From Streptomyces stelliscabiei (lineage in GTDB: Bacteria > Actinomycetota > Actinomycetes > Streptomycetales > Streptomycetaceae), in assembly GCF_014873495.1 (NCBI RefSeq), contig NZ_JADBGF010000001.1:806001-870000 (forward strand): DNA of 64,000 bases. Reading direction: 5' to 3'. Shown in pieces: positions 42,228-50,319 of the stretch; positions within the stretch are counted from its first letter, which is position 1, and every line of letters begins with the position of its first letter. Position numbers and translations under genes: made by a program. The notes under the pieces were generated by a model, which was not told where the DNA came from, did not search any database, and saw only the letters and a list, made by a program, of their open reading frames with translations.

Positions 42228-43436
42228 ATGCCGACTTCCCCAGCTCGTCCCACGACTCCTTCCACGGTGTGGCCGGCTCGCGGCCGCCACGTCGGGCCCG
42301 ACGCGGAGGACGTACTCCGCCGCACCCTGGGCCGGCTGAAGGACAGCCAGGTCATCGACGACTTCCTGGAGGTGCCCGACGCCGGCGGCGACTCGCCGGA
42401 GCGGGTCTTCGAGGCCCGGTGGCGGGTCGCCGACGAGGTGACCGTACGCGCCCGCCTCAGCCTCGCGCCCGATCTGGGCGGCGGGCGGGAGTGGACCCTG
42501 CTCGCGGAGGCGGAACAGCCGTGGGACCCGGCGTGGCCGTCCCCCGTCACCCGTTTCTGGCCGGAGTACGGCGACTGGGACCACGACGCCGCCGCAGGTC
42601 TGTCGTTGAGCAGGATCAACGCCCTGCCCGAGGACGACAAGGACGTACGGCGTGTGCTCAGGGACTCCGGGCGCAGCGGATGGGGCGTGCACGTCGTCGT
42701 CCACGAGGCCATGACCACGGACGAGCGCGGCCGCCTGCCGCTGGCACGTTGGCTGCCGCCGGGCCTGCGTCACCGGATCGTCGAGCACCGGGCCGCGCCG
42801 CATCAGCTGCGGGTCGTGAACTGGGCGCTGCGGGAGTTCGACGTGGAGGTGCCGCGCGGTGGGGCGGCGGTGCTGCCCGGAGCCCCGGCCCCGTCCGGGT
42901 ACGACGCGGAGGACTTCACCGTACGGACGGTGTTCCTGGACGGTTCCGAGCCGGTCGACCTCGTCGCGGCGGTGACGCGGTTCGACACCCTGCTCCGGCC
43001 GTTGCCGGAGGGTGCCGATGACGCCCTGACCGCGCTGCGCAAGGACTGGCACCTTCTCACGCTGGAGGAGGAGCTCGTGCGGGAACGGCAGCGGGTCGCC
43101 GCGTACGCCGAGGCGCTGAAGGCCATGACGGAGTCCCGGGACCTGTACCGGGAGGCGACCGAGCGCGCGCACGAGGCGCTCGCCGCCTATCGCGAGGCCG
43201 CCGAGGCCGCTCCCGCCGCGCTGCCGCCGTCCGGGGCGCCGGCGACGTCCGCGTTCCAGCAACTGACGCGCACACTGGAGCGTTTCAAGGGCGGCGCCAA
43301 GACCCTGCGCCCCGCCGCCCGGCCCCAGGACCGGGAGAACCAGGGCCGGGGGAACAGGGAGAACGAGGGCCAGAGGAACGGGGAGAAGGAGGGCCAGGAG
43401 AGTTCGGACGCCCCTCCGGACGGCCTCGAGCACTGA
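42228..43436 (+). CDS. Conserved Streptomyces protein of unknown function with a Glu/Asn/Arg-rich tail
   Basis: A 402-residue soluble protein. An N-terminal domain (residues about 20-270) has many aromatic and acidic residues (WRVADEVTVRARLSLAPDLG, then RFWPEYGDWDHD). A helical region (about 280-345, LEEELVRERQRVAAYAEALK) is likely to form a coiled coil. The low-complexity tail has repeats of NRENEG/NGEKEG type. I recognise no domain. The ATG at 42228 lacks a good ribosome site; the frame is open upstream but looks non-coding there. The long antisense frames across it are shadows. Confidence 0.6.
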   Translation: MPTSPARPTTPSTVWPARGRHVGPDAEDVLRRTLGRLKDSQVIDDFLEVPDAGGDSPERVFEARWRVADEVTVRARLSLAPDLGGGREWTLLAEAEQPWDPAWPSPVTRFWPEYGDWDHDAAAGLSLSRINALPEDDKDVRRVLRDSGRSGWGVHVVVHEAMTTDERGRLPLARWLPPGLRHRIVEHRAAPHQLRVVNWALREFDVEVPRGGAAVLPGAPAPSGYDAEDFTVRTVFLDGSEPVDLVAAVTRFDTLLRPLPEGADDALTALRKDWHLLTLEEELVRERQRVAAYAEALKAMTESRDLYREATERAHEALAAYREAAEAAPAALPPSGAPATSAFQQLTRTLERFKGGAKTLRPAARPQDRENQGRGNRENEGQRNGEKEGQESSDAPPDGLEH

Positions 43437-43500
43437 CCGGTCGGCGCCCGGGGCCGTCCCGGGGCAACCGGTCCGACCCATTGCTGCGGGACCAGTAGCC

Positions 43501-43916
43501 GTGCCCCGCAGGTCACGCCGCTGCGGCGATGCCGCCCGGGCGCACGCCCAGTGTCCGTGCCGCATCCTGCTCGAAGCACACGCCCGGCCGGGCTGCACTT
43601 CCCCCAGCTCTGGGTTGCCTGCGAACTCACCCTCGCCCAGGCCCGTTCCGGGCTGGCGATGCTGCGCGATCTCATCACCGAGCGCGGCTGGCCGCCGCTG
43701 ATCTACACCCGCCACGACGGATACCAGTTCACCGCCGACCCCGTAGCACTGGAGGTGTACGAGACGGCCCGGGTGCGGGTGCTGCTCACCGAGGTCCACC
43801 GTCTGATCACCGGCACCCTCGCATCGCACGCCACCTTGGCCGCGGACGACAAGCGGATCCGCCACATCGTCACCCAGCTCAACGCGGTCGAGTCCACCCT
43901 CGGCCTGATCGCTTGA
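43501..43916 (+). pseudogene. RacP-like protein, frameshifted
   Basis: The second half reads PAGLHFPQLWVACELTLAQA, then LRDLITERGWPPLIYTRHDGYQFT and RHIVTQLNAVESTLGLI. This resembles RacP-type proteins of streptomycete plasmids and integrative elements. The N-terminal codons (RRCGDAARAHAQCPCRILLEA, shortened here) are in another frame, shifting near 43580. I see no initiation signal for either half. It lies just before the IS5-type transposase remnant, so it may be a trace of an integrated element. The RacP match is from memory of the family and tentative. Confidence 0.45.
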
Positions 43917-43929
43917 AGACGGGATTGCA

Positions 43930-44510
43930 ATGCGGCAGCGCCGCTGTCCCTCGGACACCACGGACGAAGAGTGGTCGTTCGTGGAACCTGTGCTTCCGCC
44001 GCCGGCCTGGACCACGGCTCGTGGTGGCAGACCTGAGAGGCATCCCCGGCGGGCGATCTTCGACGCGATCCGGTACGTGTGCTCCGAGGGGTGTCGATGG
44101 CGGGCCCTGCCTGCGGACTTCCCGCCGTCCCCGACCGTCTACGGGCAAGCCGGCGAAGGAACTGCTCCTGCGCGCTCGCCGCCAGCATCCCGAACCTGCC
44201 GTCGTGCGGGCCGACTCCGCCTACCGGGGCCCGTTTGCCGTATGGGCCAGGTCCGAGCTGCAGCTCACCGTCCGGACCATGAGCAGGCCGGAAGACGCCT
44301 CAGGCTTCGTTGCCCTGCCGCGCCGCTGGATGGTGGAACGATCTTGGGCATGGTTGATGCATGCCCGACGTCTGGTCAGGGACCATGAACGGCTGACCGA
44401 GAGCTCACGAAGCGATGCTCGACCTCGCGGCCATCAGGCTGATGCTCCGGCGGCTCACTCGCCGGCCTGCCCATCCCACCGCCGCTCGTCCTCGGCCGGG
44501 TGAGCCACTG
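43930..44510 (+). pseudogene. IS5-family transposase remnant
   Basis: Three pieces of one transposase. The N-terminal DUF4096-type part reads TDEEWSFVEPVLPPPA and RRAIFDAIRYVCSEGCRWRALP. Next, VRADSAYRG (the second DDE Asp region) and GFVALPRRWMVERSWAWLMHARRL (DDE Glu region, shortened here) lie in another frame. A third frame gives HEAMLDLAAIRLMLRRL. The middle of the catalytic domain, including the first DDE Asp, is deleted near 44150. No terminal inverted repeats could be identified. It cannot transpose on its own. Confidence 0.8.
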
Positions 44511-44524
44511 AGAGCGGCCTGAAC

Positions 44525-44689
44525 GTGTTGGCTGACGCCGGGAACGGGGTCGGGTCGGTGTTGTTCGATCACGGGGCCGCATGCGGATCGCTGCTCGGCC
44601 ACGACATGGTCCCGGTTCTCTCAGAACCCGTTCGTCGAGCACCCGAGTGGGTCGAGACGATCTGGTGGACCGACGGCGACACGCGCTGA
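44525..44689 (+). CDS. Short or truncated ORF ending at a terminator
   Basis: From GTG at 44525 the frame gives 54 residues ending WVETIWWTDGDTR, with stop 44687-44689 lying inside the first arm of a perfect hairpin. The frame is open upstream to at least the IS remnant. The gene-like end plus terminator suggests the 3' end of a host gene cut by the insertion. I do not recognise the protein, and a real initiation site is not evident. Confidence 0.35.
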   Translation: MLADAGNGVGSVLFDHGAACGSLLGHDMVPVLSEPVRRAPEWVETIWWTDGDTR

Positions 44690-44719
44690 ACTCCCTTTGA
44701 GAACAAGGGAGTTCAGCGC
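44683..44719 (+). terminator. Perfect 15-bp-stem hairpin
   Basis: GCGCTGAACTCCCTT (44683-44697) and AAGGGAGTTCAGCGC (44705-44719) pair perfectly around TGAGAAC. It coincides with the stop codon of the short ORF above and is well placed to end its transcript before the FG-GAP gene. Confidence 0.7.
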
Positions 44720-44844
44720 CACACCTGTCTCCTCGGTTACGAATCCATGACATTGGGACGTACAACTGGGATCGCCCGGCTCGAGTCGTACCCACTGAAC
44801 GCGGCCTTCCGCGTACAGAACCGACCGACTCGAAAGGCTCACGT

Positions 44845-46332
44845 ATGTCCCGAGCACACCGCCGAACCCGTACCGCGCTCACCGCACCCCTGGCAGCCGC
44901 GGTGCTGCTCGCCGGAGGATTTGGCGCCATGGCTCTCACCGGGGGCCCGGCGCTGGCGGCCACCGGGTCAGCGGACACGCCGGACGACTTCAACGGCGAC
45001 GGATACGCAGACCTGGTCGTGTCGGCTCCGGACGCCACGATCTCCAGCAAGGCCAAGGCGGGCTACGTGGCCGTCATGTACGGCTCCGCCCATGGGGTCT
45101 CCGCCGCCAACAAGAAGCTCATCAGCCGCTCCACCAGCGGCGTTCCCGGCTCCGCCACCGCGAACCAGCGCTTCGGAACCAACTTCACCAAGGGCGACCT
45201 GGACGGCGACGGCTTCAGCGACCTGGTGATCTCGGGCGGCAGTCCCGGCTCCGTCATCCTCTGGGGCTCCGCCTCCGGACTCACCGGCGGCACGGCCATA
45301 CCCGGGTACGGGCAGTCCCCCACGACCGGCGACTTCGACGGCGACGGCAAGACGGACCTCGCCCTGTTCTCCTACCTGTCCGGCGCGGGCGACGACCCGG
45401 CGAGCGGCGACGCCACCGTGTGGAAGGGCCCGGTCACCCGTGCCGGACAGCCCACCGCCACCCTGCCGCTGCTGGACAAGGCCGACTGGTGGGGCTACGA
45501 CGCGGGCGACGCGTCCTGCGCCACCAACGGCGGCTGCCAGGAGGACGGCGACTCGATCAGCGGGCCCATCCGCTCCACCCGGACCGGCGACGTCAACGGC
45601 GACGGCAAGGACGACATCGTCGCCTGGAAGTACGCGGGCGACGGCCAGTGGGGCAACCGTCTGTTCCTCGGCGGCGGCAGCACGGGCTTCACCAGTGGCT
45701 GGGTCCCCGCGGACGGCACGGCGACCGGTACGGGCACCGGCATCGGGGACGTGAACAACGACGGGTTCGACGACGTCGTGGGGGGCAACTACTGGAACGG
45801 CGGCAAGGTCCAGATCGCGTTCGGGTCGGCCTCCGGCCTGTCCGAGGAGCGCGTACAGACCTTCGACCAGGACCTGCCCGGCTTCCCCGGCGTGGAGGAG
45901 GAGGGCGACGGGATCGGCTCCACGGTCTCGGTGGCGGACGTCAACGGTGACGGCTTCGGCGACATCGCGCTCGGCATCCCGGGCGAGGACATCGGCGACA
46001 TCACCGACGCCGGGTCCGTCGCCCTGGTCCCCGGCAGCGCCTCCGGTGTCACGGGCGCCGGTACGCAGACCTTCCACCAGGACACCGCCGGGGTACCCGG
46101 AGTCGCCGAGAACGACGACCAGTTCGGCGCGAGCAGCGCGCTGCTGGACGTCGACGGTGACGGCCACGCCGACCTCGCGGCCGGTTCCCTGGCCGAGAAC
46201 AGCTGGAACGGCGCGGTCTGGGTGCTGCGCGGCACGGCGACCGGTCTCACGGCCACGTCGTCCCTCGCGTTCGGCGCCGGCGACCTCTCGGCGCCCGCCA
46301 CGGGCGCCCGGTTCGGCGCGCTCCTGCGCTGA
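44845..46332 (+). CDS. Secreted FG-GAP/VCBS repeat beta-propeller protein
   Basis: A 495-residue exported protein. The signal peptide ends near ALAATG (residue 40). The rest is a seven-bladed integrin-alpha-like propeller with seven Ca-binding DxDGDG-type loops: DFNGDGYAD, DLDGDGFSD, DFDGDGKTD, DVNGDGKDD, DVNNDGFDD, DVNGDGFGD and DVDGDGHAD. GSASG and FG-GAP-type turns recur. No catalytic domain is present. Such proteins are extracellular, probably binding surfaces or polymers. GAAAGG precedes the ATG at 44845. Its terminator follows at 46359. Confidence 0.92.
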   Translation: MSRAHRRTRTALTAPLAAAVLLAGGFGAMALTGGPALAATGSADTPDDFNGDGYADLVVSAPDATISSKAKAGYVAVMYGSAHGVSAANKKLISRSTSGVPGSATANQRFGTNFTKGDLDGDGFSDLVISGGSPGSVILWGSASGLTGGTAIPGYGQSPTTGDFDGDGKTDLALFSYLSGAGDDPASGDATVWKGPVTRAGQPTATLPLLDKADWWGYDAGDASCATNGGCQEDGDSISGPIRSTRTGDVNGDGKDDIVAWKYAGDGQWGNRLFLGGGSTGFTSGWVPADGTATGTGTGIGDVNNDGFDDVVGGNYWNGGKVQIAFGSASGLSEERVQTFDQDLPGFPGVEEEGDGIGSTVSVADVNGDGFGDIALGIPGEDIGDITDAGSVALVPGSASGVTGAGTQTFHQDTAGVPGVAENDDQFGASSALLDVDGDGHADLAAGSLAENSWNGAVWVLRGTATGLTATSSLAFGAGDLSAPATGARFGALLR

Positions 46333-46358
46333 GCGAGCCGATCGGGCAACGGGGGTTC

Positions 46359-46385
46359 GGTGGGGCGGCCTGGTGCCGCCCCACC
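46359..46385 (+). terminator. Hairpin terminator of the FG-GAP gene
   Basis: GGTGGGGCGGC (46359-46369) and GCCGCCCCACC (46375-46385) are perfect 11-bp arms around CTGGT, 26 bp after the stop codon. The 118 bp up to the LLM gene end show nothing else. Confidence 0.8.
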
Positions 46386-46503
46386 GTCATGTCCGGCCGG
46401 CCGGCGACACGACCCGACCCCATCCCCGAAGCGTCGGACCAGAGCCAGATCGATAGCGACCAATGGCCGGCGCTTACGTGCAGACAGCTTCCCCTTCAGG
46501 TTC

Positions 46504-47367
46504 TCACCGGGCCACGAGCACGGCCTCCAGCTGCCCGAGCGGGTCCTCGCCCACGAAGCGCAGGACGACCGTGTCCGCGCCGGCCGCCGCGAGTTCGCGG
46601 ATGCCGTCGGCGGCCCGCGCGGCGTCGCCGGAGACGGTGAAGACCTCCTCCTGCGGGCGGCCCAGCCAGGCGCCGTGGCCCTCGGTGTGGGGGTGGAGGG
46701 TGCGGGCCACCTCGTCGGGGTCGTCACCGACGTACGCGAAGGCGAAGACGGTCAGGGTGTGGTCGCCGGCGGCGCCCTTGGAGGTCAGCTCGCGGATCTG
46801 TTCCAGATCGCGCGGACCATGGCCCTCGGCGATCAGTGTGCCGTCGGCGACCCGGCCGGACAGTTCGAGGGAACGGGGGCGCACCACACCCGCGACGACG
46901 GGCGGCACCTCGGTCGGCGGATGCACCAACTCGACTCCGTCCAGCCGTACTTCACGTCCCGTCAGCTCGACCCGCTCGCCGCGCAGCAGTGCGCGCACGG
47001 ACGTGATCGTCTCCTCCAGGAGGGCCAGCGGGGAACGGGGAGCGGCGCCGACCTGGACCATCCACTCCCGCACGCCGTGCCCGATGCCGGCGACCAGACG
47101 CCCGGGGAACACCCGGGCCAGCGTGGCGAGTTCCATCGCCAGCAGCGCCGGGCTGCGCAGCGGGGCGGGGGCGATGCCGATGCCCACCCGCAGGCGGTCC
47201 GTCGCGCCCAGGGCGACGGCCGCCGCCGACACGCCGCCGTTCCAACCGAGGTCCTCCACCACCCACAGGTCGTCCACACCGAGCGCTTCGGCCCGCCGCG
47301 CGAACTCGGGCAGTCCCTCCGGGGCCCAGTCGCGGTCGTGCATCACACCGATCCGTACGTTCGTCAT
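46504..47367 (-). CDS. LLM-class flavin- or F420-dependent oxidoreductase
   Basis: A 287-residue TIM-barrel oxidoreductase of the luciferase-like monooxygenase class. RIGVMHDRDW starts the barrel, and AEALGVDDLWVVEDLGW and LRVGIGIAPAPLRSPALLAMELATL are typical LLM segments (the second shortened in use). GIGHGVREWM and DGTLIAEG carry the F420/FMN phosphate region. Actinobacterial members mostly use F420. The ATG at 47367 follows a weak AGG site. Its function is unknown. It is tandem, 120 bp downstream of a MarR gene, but the gap suggests a separate transcript. Confidence 0.88.
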   Translation of the reverse strand: MTNVRIGVMHDRDWAPEGLPEFARRAEALGVDDLWVVEDLGWNGGVSAAAVALGATDRLRVGIGIAPAPLRSPALLAMELATLARVFPGRLVAGIGHGVREWMVQVGAAPRSPLALLEETITSVRALLRGERVELTGREVRLDGVELVHPPTEVPPVVAGVVRPRSLELSGRVADGTLIAEGHGPRDLEQIRELTSKGAAGDHTLTVFAFAYVGDDPDEVARTLHPHTEGHGAWLGRPQEEVFTVSGDAARAADGIRELAAAGADTVVLRFVGEDPLGQLEAVLVAR

Positions 47368-47487
47368 ACGAGGGAACCTACGCGGCGGACGACGAGTGGA
47401 TCAACGGCGTATATCGCCTGCCGAACATCGGCCGAGTGCTCGGAGACCGGCTCCCGGGGCACGGCCGTCGTCAGGCGCGGGCGCCCG

Positions 47488-47979
47488 TCAGTCGGCGGCC
47501 TCACGCAGCGCCCTGTCGATCTCGCCGAGGGCGCTGGTCAGCCGAGTGTAGTCGGCGGCGGCCAGCGGCCTGACGAAGTACTCCTCCACCACGCGGGCGT
47601 GGACGGCGGCGGCGCGGAGGAACGTCGTACGGCCCTCGGCGGTCGGCTCCACCAGGGCCACCCGCCGGTCCTCGGGCGAGGGCACACGACGGACGAGGCC
47701 GGCCTCCTCCATCCGGTCGATCAAACGGGTGGTGCCGCTGCTGGTGAGGATGAGGTCGTCGGCCAGCTGCCGTTGCGAGACCTCCTCGCCAGGGCTGCGA
47801 CAGAGGCGGATGAGCACCTCCAGCGCGGTGTGGCTGATGCCGCACTCGCGCCGCAGGGCCGTGTCGATGCGCTGTTCCAGGCGGGTCGCGGACTTGATCA
47901 GCAGACCGAAGTCCCGGACCAGCCCGCCGTTGGCGGCGTGGGCGGCGGCCGCAACGTTCGGCTCGGGTGTCTCGTTCAT
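47488..47979 (-). CDS. MarR-family transcriptional regulator
   Basis: A 163-residue MarR protein: CGISHTALEVLIRLCRSPGE, VSQRQLADDLILTSSGTTRL (recognition helix), then DRMEEAGLVRRVPSPEDRRVALVEPT, the wing with its conserved DRR (split for length). An acidic Ala-rich N-terminal tail precedes it. It is divergent from the PLP decarboxylase at 48157. The 177 bp between them contain an eight-unit 15-bp repeat array and two clear palindromes, so this regulator is the likely binding protein. Confidence 0.92.
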   Translation of the reverse strand: MNETPEPNVAAAAHAANGGLVRDFGLLIKSATRLEQRIDTALRRECGISHTALEVLIRLCRSPGEEVSQRQLADDLILTSSGTTRLIDRMEEAGLVRRVPSPEDRRVALVEPTAEGRTTFLRAAAVHARVVEEYFVRPLAAADYTRLTSALGEIDRALREAAD

Positions 47980-47985
47980 CGCCGT

Positions 47986-48105
47986 GAGTCTACTGCCGGG
48001 TCACCTACTGCAGAGTCACCTACTGCTGGATCATCTACTGCTCAGTCACCTACTGCTCAGTCATCTACTGCGACATCAATCACTGACTAGTCAATTGCTG
48101 ATCAG
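47986..48105. repeat. Eight-unit 15-bp tandem repeat in a divergent promoter region
   Basis: Units begin at 47986 and then at 48001, 48016, 48031, 48046, 48061, 48076 and 48091. The best unit is TCACCTACTGCTCAG (48046-48060). The outer units are degenerate, and the rightmost ones contain palindromes TGACTAGTCA (48084-48093) and CTGATCAG (48098-48105). The spacing is 1.5 helical turns. There are no spacers, so it is not a CRISPR. A multi-site operator for the adjacent MarR is the simplest reading. Confidence 0.85.
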
Positions 48106-48156
48106 TCAATTAAGTTCTCCGGTGAGCCCCCGAGAGCGGCAGCGAGAGGGAGAGCA

Positions 48157-49560
48157 GTGGATCTTCAGCACTGGCTCGGCCGAGCCACCCACGCGATACA
48201 GGACTGGGCCGACACCTTCGGCCCCTACGAGGCCCACCCGTCCCTCCAGGTGGACGACGACCGCTTCGCCGACGCCTTCGCCCTGTTCACCGGGCGGCTG
48301 CGCGACAACTATCCGTTCTTCCACCCGAACTACGCGGGCCAGATGCTCAAGCCTCCGCACCCCGCGGCCGTGGTCGGCTACCTCACGGCGATGCTGATCA
48401 ACCCCAACAATCACGCCCTGGACGGCGGCCCCGCCACGGCGGCGATGGAACGCGAGGTCGTCGGGCAGCTGGCGGCGATGTTCGGCTACGACACCCACCT
48501 GGGCCACCTCACCACGAGCGGCACGATCGCCAATCTCGAAGCCCTGTTCGTGGCCCGCGAACTCCACCCCGGCCGGGGGATCGCGTACAGCGCCGACGCC
48601 CACTACACCCACCACCGCATGTGCCACGTCCTCGGCCTGCGGGGGCACCCGGTGCGCACCGACGAGCGCGGCCGCATGGACCTCGCGGCACTGGAGGACG
48701 TCCTGCGCACCGGGCAGGTCGGCACGGTCGTCGTCACCACCGGCACCACCGGGCTGGGAGCCGTCGACCCCGTCCATGAGATCGTCCCTCTCGCGGAGCG
48801 CCACGGCGTCCGCGTGCACGTCGACGCCGCGTACGGCGGGTTCTTCACGCTCCTCGCCGGCGCCGAAGGCCCCGCGGGCCTCCCTGCGGAGCCATGGCGG
48901 GCCATCGCCCGGGCCGACTCCCTCGTGGTCGACCCCCACAAGCACGGACTCCAGCCCTACGGCTGCGGCGCCGTCCTCTTCCGCGATCCCGAAGTCGGCC
49001 GCTTCTACCTCCACGACTCGCCCTACACCTACTTCACCTCGGCCGATCTCCACCTCGGCGAGATCAGCCTGGAATGCTCACGCGCCGGCGCCTCGGCCGC
49101 AGCCCTGTGGCTCACCTTCCAGCTCCTTCCACCCACCCCCGCCGGCCTGGGGCAGGTCCTGGCCGCCGGTCGGCGAGCGGCCTTGAACTGGGCACAGCTC
49201 ATCGACACCTCCGAACACGTGGCGCTCTACCAACAGCCCGAGCTGGACATCGTCAGCTACTTCCCCACCGTCGAACCGGCCGCCCTCACCGGCATCGACA
49301 GGGCTTCCGCCCGCATCCTCTCCGACGGCATGACCGGCCCCGACCCCGTCTTCCTGAGCACCCTCAAGGCCGACCGCGAGGCGTTCACCGCACGGCACCC
49401 CGAGATCACCGCCGACGCCGAAGGTGCCCGCATCCTGCGCAGCGTCCTCATGAAGCCGGAGTCCGAGCACCACGTCGAGGATTTGCACAAGCGCGTCGAG
49501 CACCTCGCCCGACCCGGCAGGTCTACGGCCGCTGCAGGCCCGCCCGTTCCCACGCCCTGA
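48157..49560 (+). CDS. PLP-dependent amino acid decarboxylase/aminotransferase-like enzyme
   Basis: A 467-residue fold-type I PLP protein of group II decarboxylase type. Lys262 in VVDPHKHGLQPYG is the PLP lysine. LTTSGTIANLEALFVARE, the His in SADAHYTHHRMC and HVDAAYGGFF with its Asp are in place. Instead of the usual KW after the lysine it has KHG, a mark of the subgroup that includes bacterial tyrosine decarboxylase-like proteins and some annotated as aspartate aminotransferase family. AGGGAGAG precedes GTG 48157. It is divergent from a MarR gene with a repeat array between. Its 3' end overlaps the next, convergent gene by 38 bp. Confidence 0.85.
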   Translation: MDLQHWLGRATHAIQDWADTFGPYEAHPSLQVDDDRFADAFALFTGRLRDNYPFFHPNYAGQMLKPPHPAAVVGYLTAMLINPNNHALDGGPATAAMEREVVGQLAAMFGYDTHLGHLTTSGTIANLEALFVARELHPGRGIAYSADAHYTHHRMCHVLGLRGHPVRTDERGRMDLAALEDVLRTGQVGTVVVTTGTTGLGAVDPVHEIVPLAERHGVRVHVDAAYGGFFTLLAGAEGPAGLPAEPWRAIARADSLVVDPHKHGLQPYGCGAVLFRDPEVGRFYLHDSPYTYFTSADLHLGEISLECSRAGASAAALWLTFQLLPPTPAGLGQVLAAGRRAALNWAQLIDTSEHVALYQQPELDIVSYFPTVEPAALTGIDRASARILSDGMTGPDPVFLSTLKADREAFTARHPEITADAEGARILRSVLMKPESEHHVEDLHKRVEHLARPGRSTAAAGPPVPTP

Positions 49561-50167
49561 CCATGGCGGGCCGTTCCGGTGCCCGCCGGTCGGGTCCGGT
49601 GGCGAGGGAGAACAGGAGGTCCTGCGTCAGCCGGTAGCTCTCGGCATGGTCCAGCAGGGTCGCGGCGTCGTGGGCCGGCAGGGCGCCGTGGTCCTCGTCG
49701 GCGATCACCTGGAGGACGTCCGTCCTGTCGACGAAGCGGCTCACACCGCAGTCGAGCCCGTCGTCCTTCAGGGTGGACGGGTACGGGGCCCGGGCCCAGG
49801 TGCCGTTCTCGTACCAGTAGACGCAGCCGAGTGCGCAGCCCTCCAGCAGGTCCCGCAGCCGCTCGTGCGGGAGCCATGCGGGGGCACCGGCGAGCATGTC
49901 GACCGGCGGCTCGTGCCACTTGACCTGACTCGACTCGTCCTCGCCGTAGAGGACGTACCGGCCGGCGCCCCGCTGTGCGAAGGCCCACCAGGTGCAGCCG
50001 GCGTCGTCCAGATGAAGTCCTTCGTCGTCCACCCAGGTTCCCGTGCGGTGGCACCCCGCCCGCTCGTCCGCCGTGGTGGCCTCCAGCACGGCGACGAGCG
50101 CCCAACGCGCCCACAGAACCTCCGCCGACGGCAGATCCCCGGGCAGCCCCGGCCGGTTGACGGTCAT
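49523..50167 (-). CDS. Conserved protein of unknown function
   Basis: A 214-residue soluble protein with many Trp and Cys residues: LHLDDAGCTWWAFAQRGAGR, YVLYGEDESSQVKW and LGCVYWYENGTWARAPYP. It has a helical C-terminus with AAATLLDHAESY-like helices (read AATLLDHAESYRLTQDLLF). I recognise no family. It resembles the immunity/SUKH-like unannotated proteins of Streptomyces only in size. ATG 50167 after GGAG is preferred; GTG 50176 is three codons longer. Its last 38 bp overlap the end of the convergent PLP enzyme gene. Confidence 0.7.
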   Translation of the reverse strand: MTVNRPGLPGDLPSAEVLWARWALVAVLEATTADERAGCHRTGTWVDDEGLHLDDAGCTWWAFAQRGAGRYVLYGEDESSQVKWHEPPVDMLAGAPAWLPHERLRDLLEGCALGCVYWYENGTWARAPYPSTLKDDGLDCGVSRFVDRTDVLQVIADEDHGALPAHDAATLLDHAESYRLTQDLLFSLATGPDRRAPERPAMVRAWERAGLQRP

Positions 50168-50319
50168 GTCCCACACTCCGGGGGTCGACGTCGATCACGA
50201 TCACGGCAAGACTCTCACGGGCCGAACGGCCGCCGGTCCCTCCCCTCGGCCCGGTCGACCGCGTTGTCGGCGCCCCCTCGTAGGGTGTCCGCAAGATCCC
50301 TTCGTACGCCGGAGAACCC

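Noticed and set aside
41892..44015. 707-codon minus-strand frame
   Set aside because: It is antisense to a plus-strand gene and the RacP-like relic; its composition is that of a shadow frame.
44683..44719. Terminal inverted repeat of the IS5 remnant
   Set aside because: The hairpin is not repeated on the left side of the transposase fragment. It fits a terminator better.
47986..48105. CRISPR array
   Set aside because: The 15-bp units are directly adjacent without spacers and there are no cas genes.
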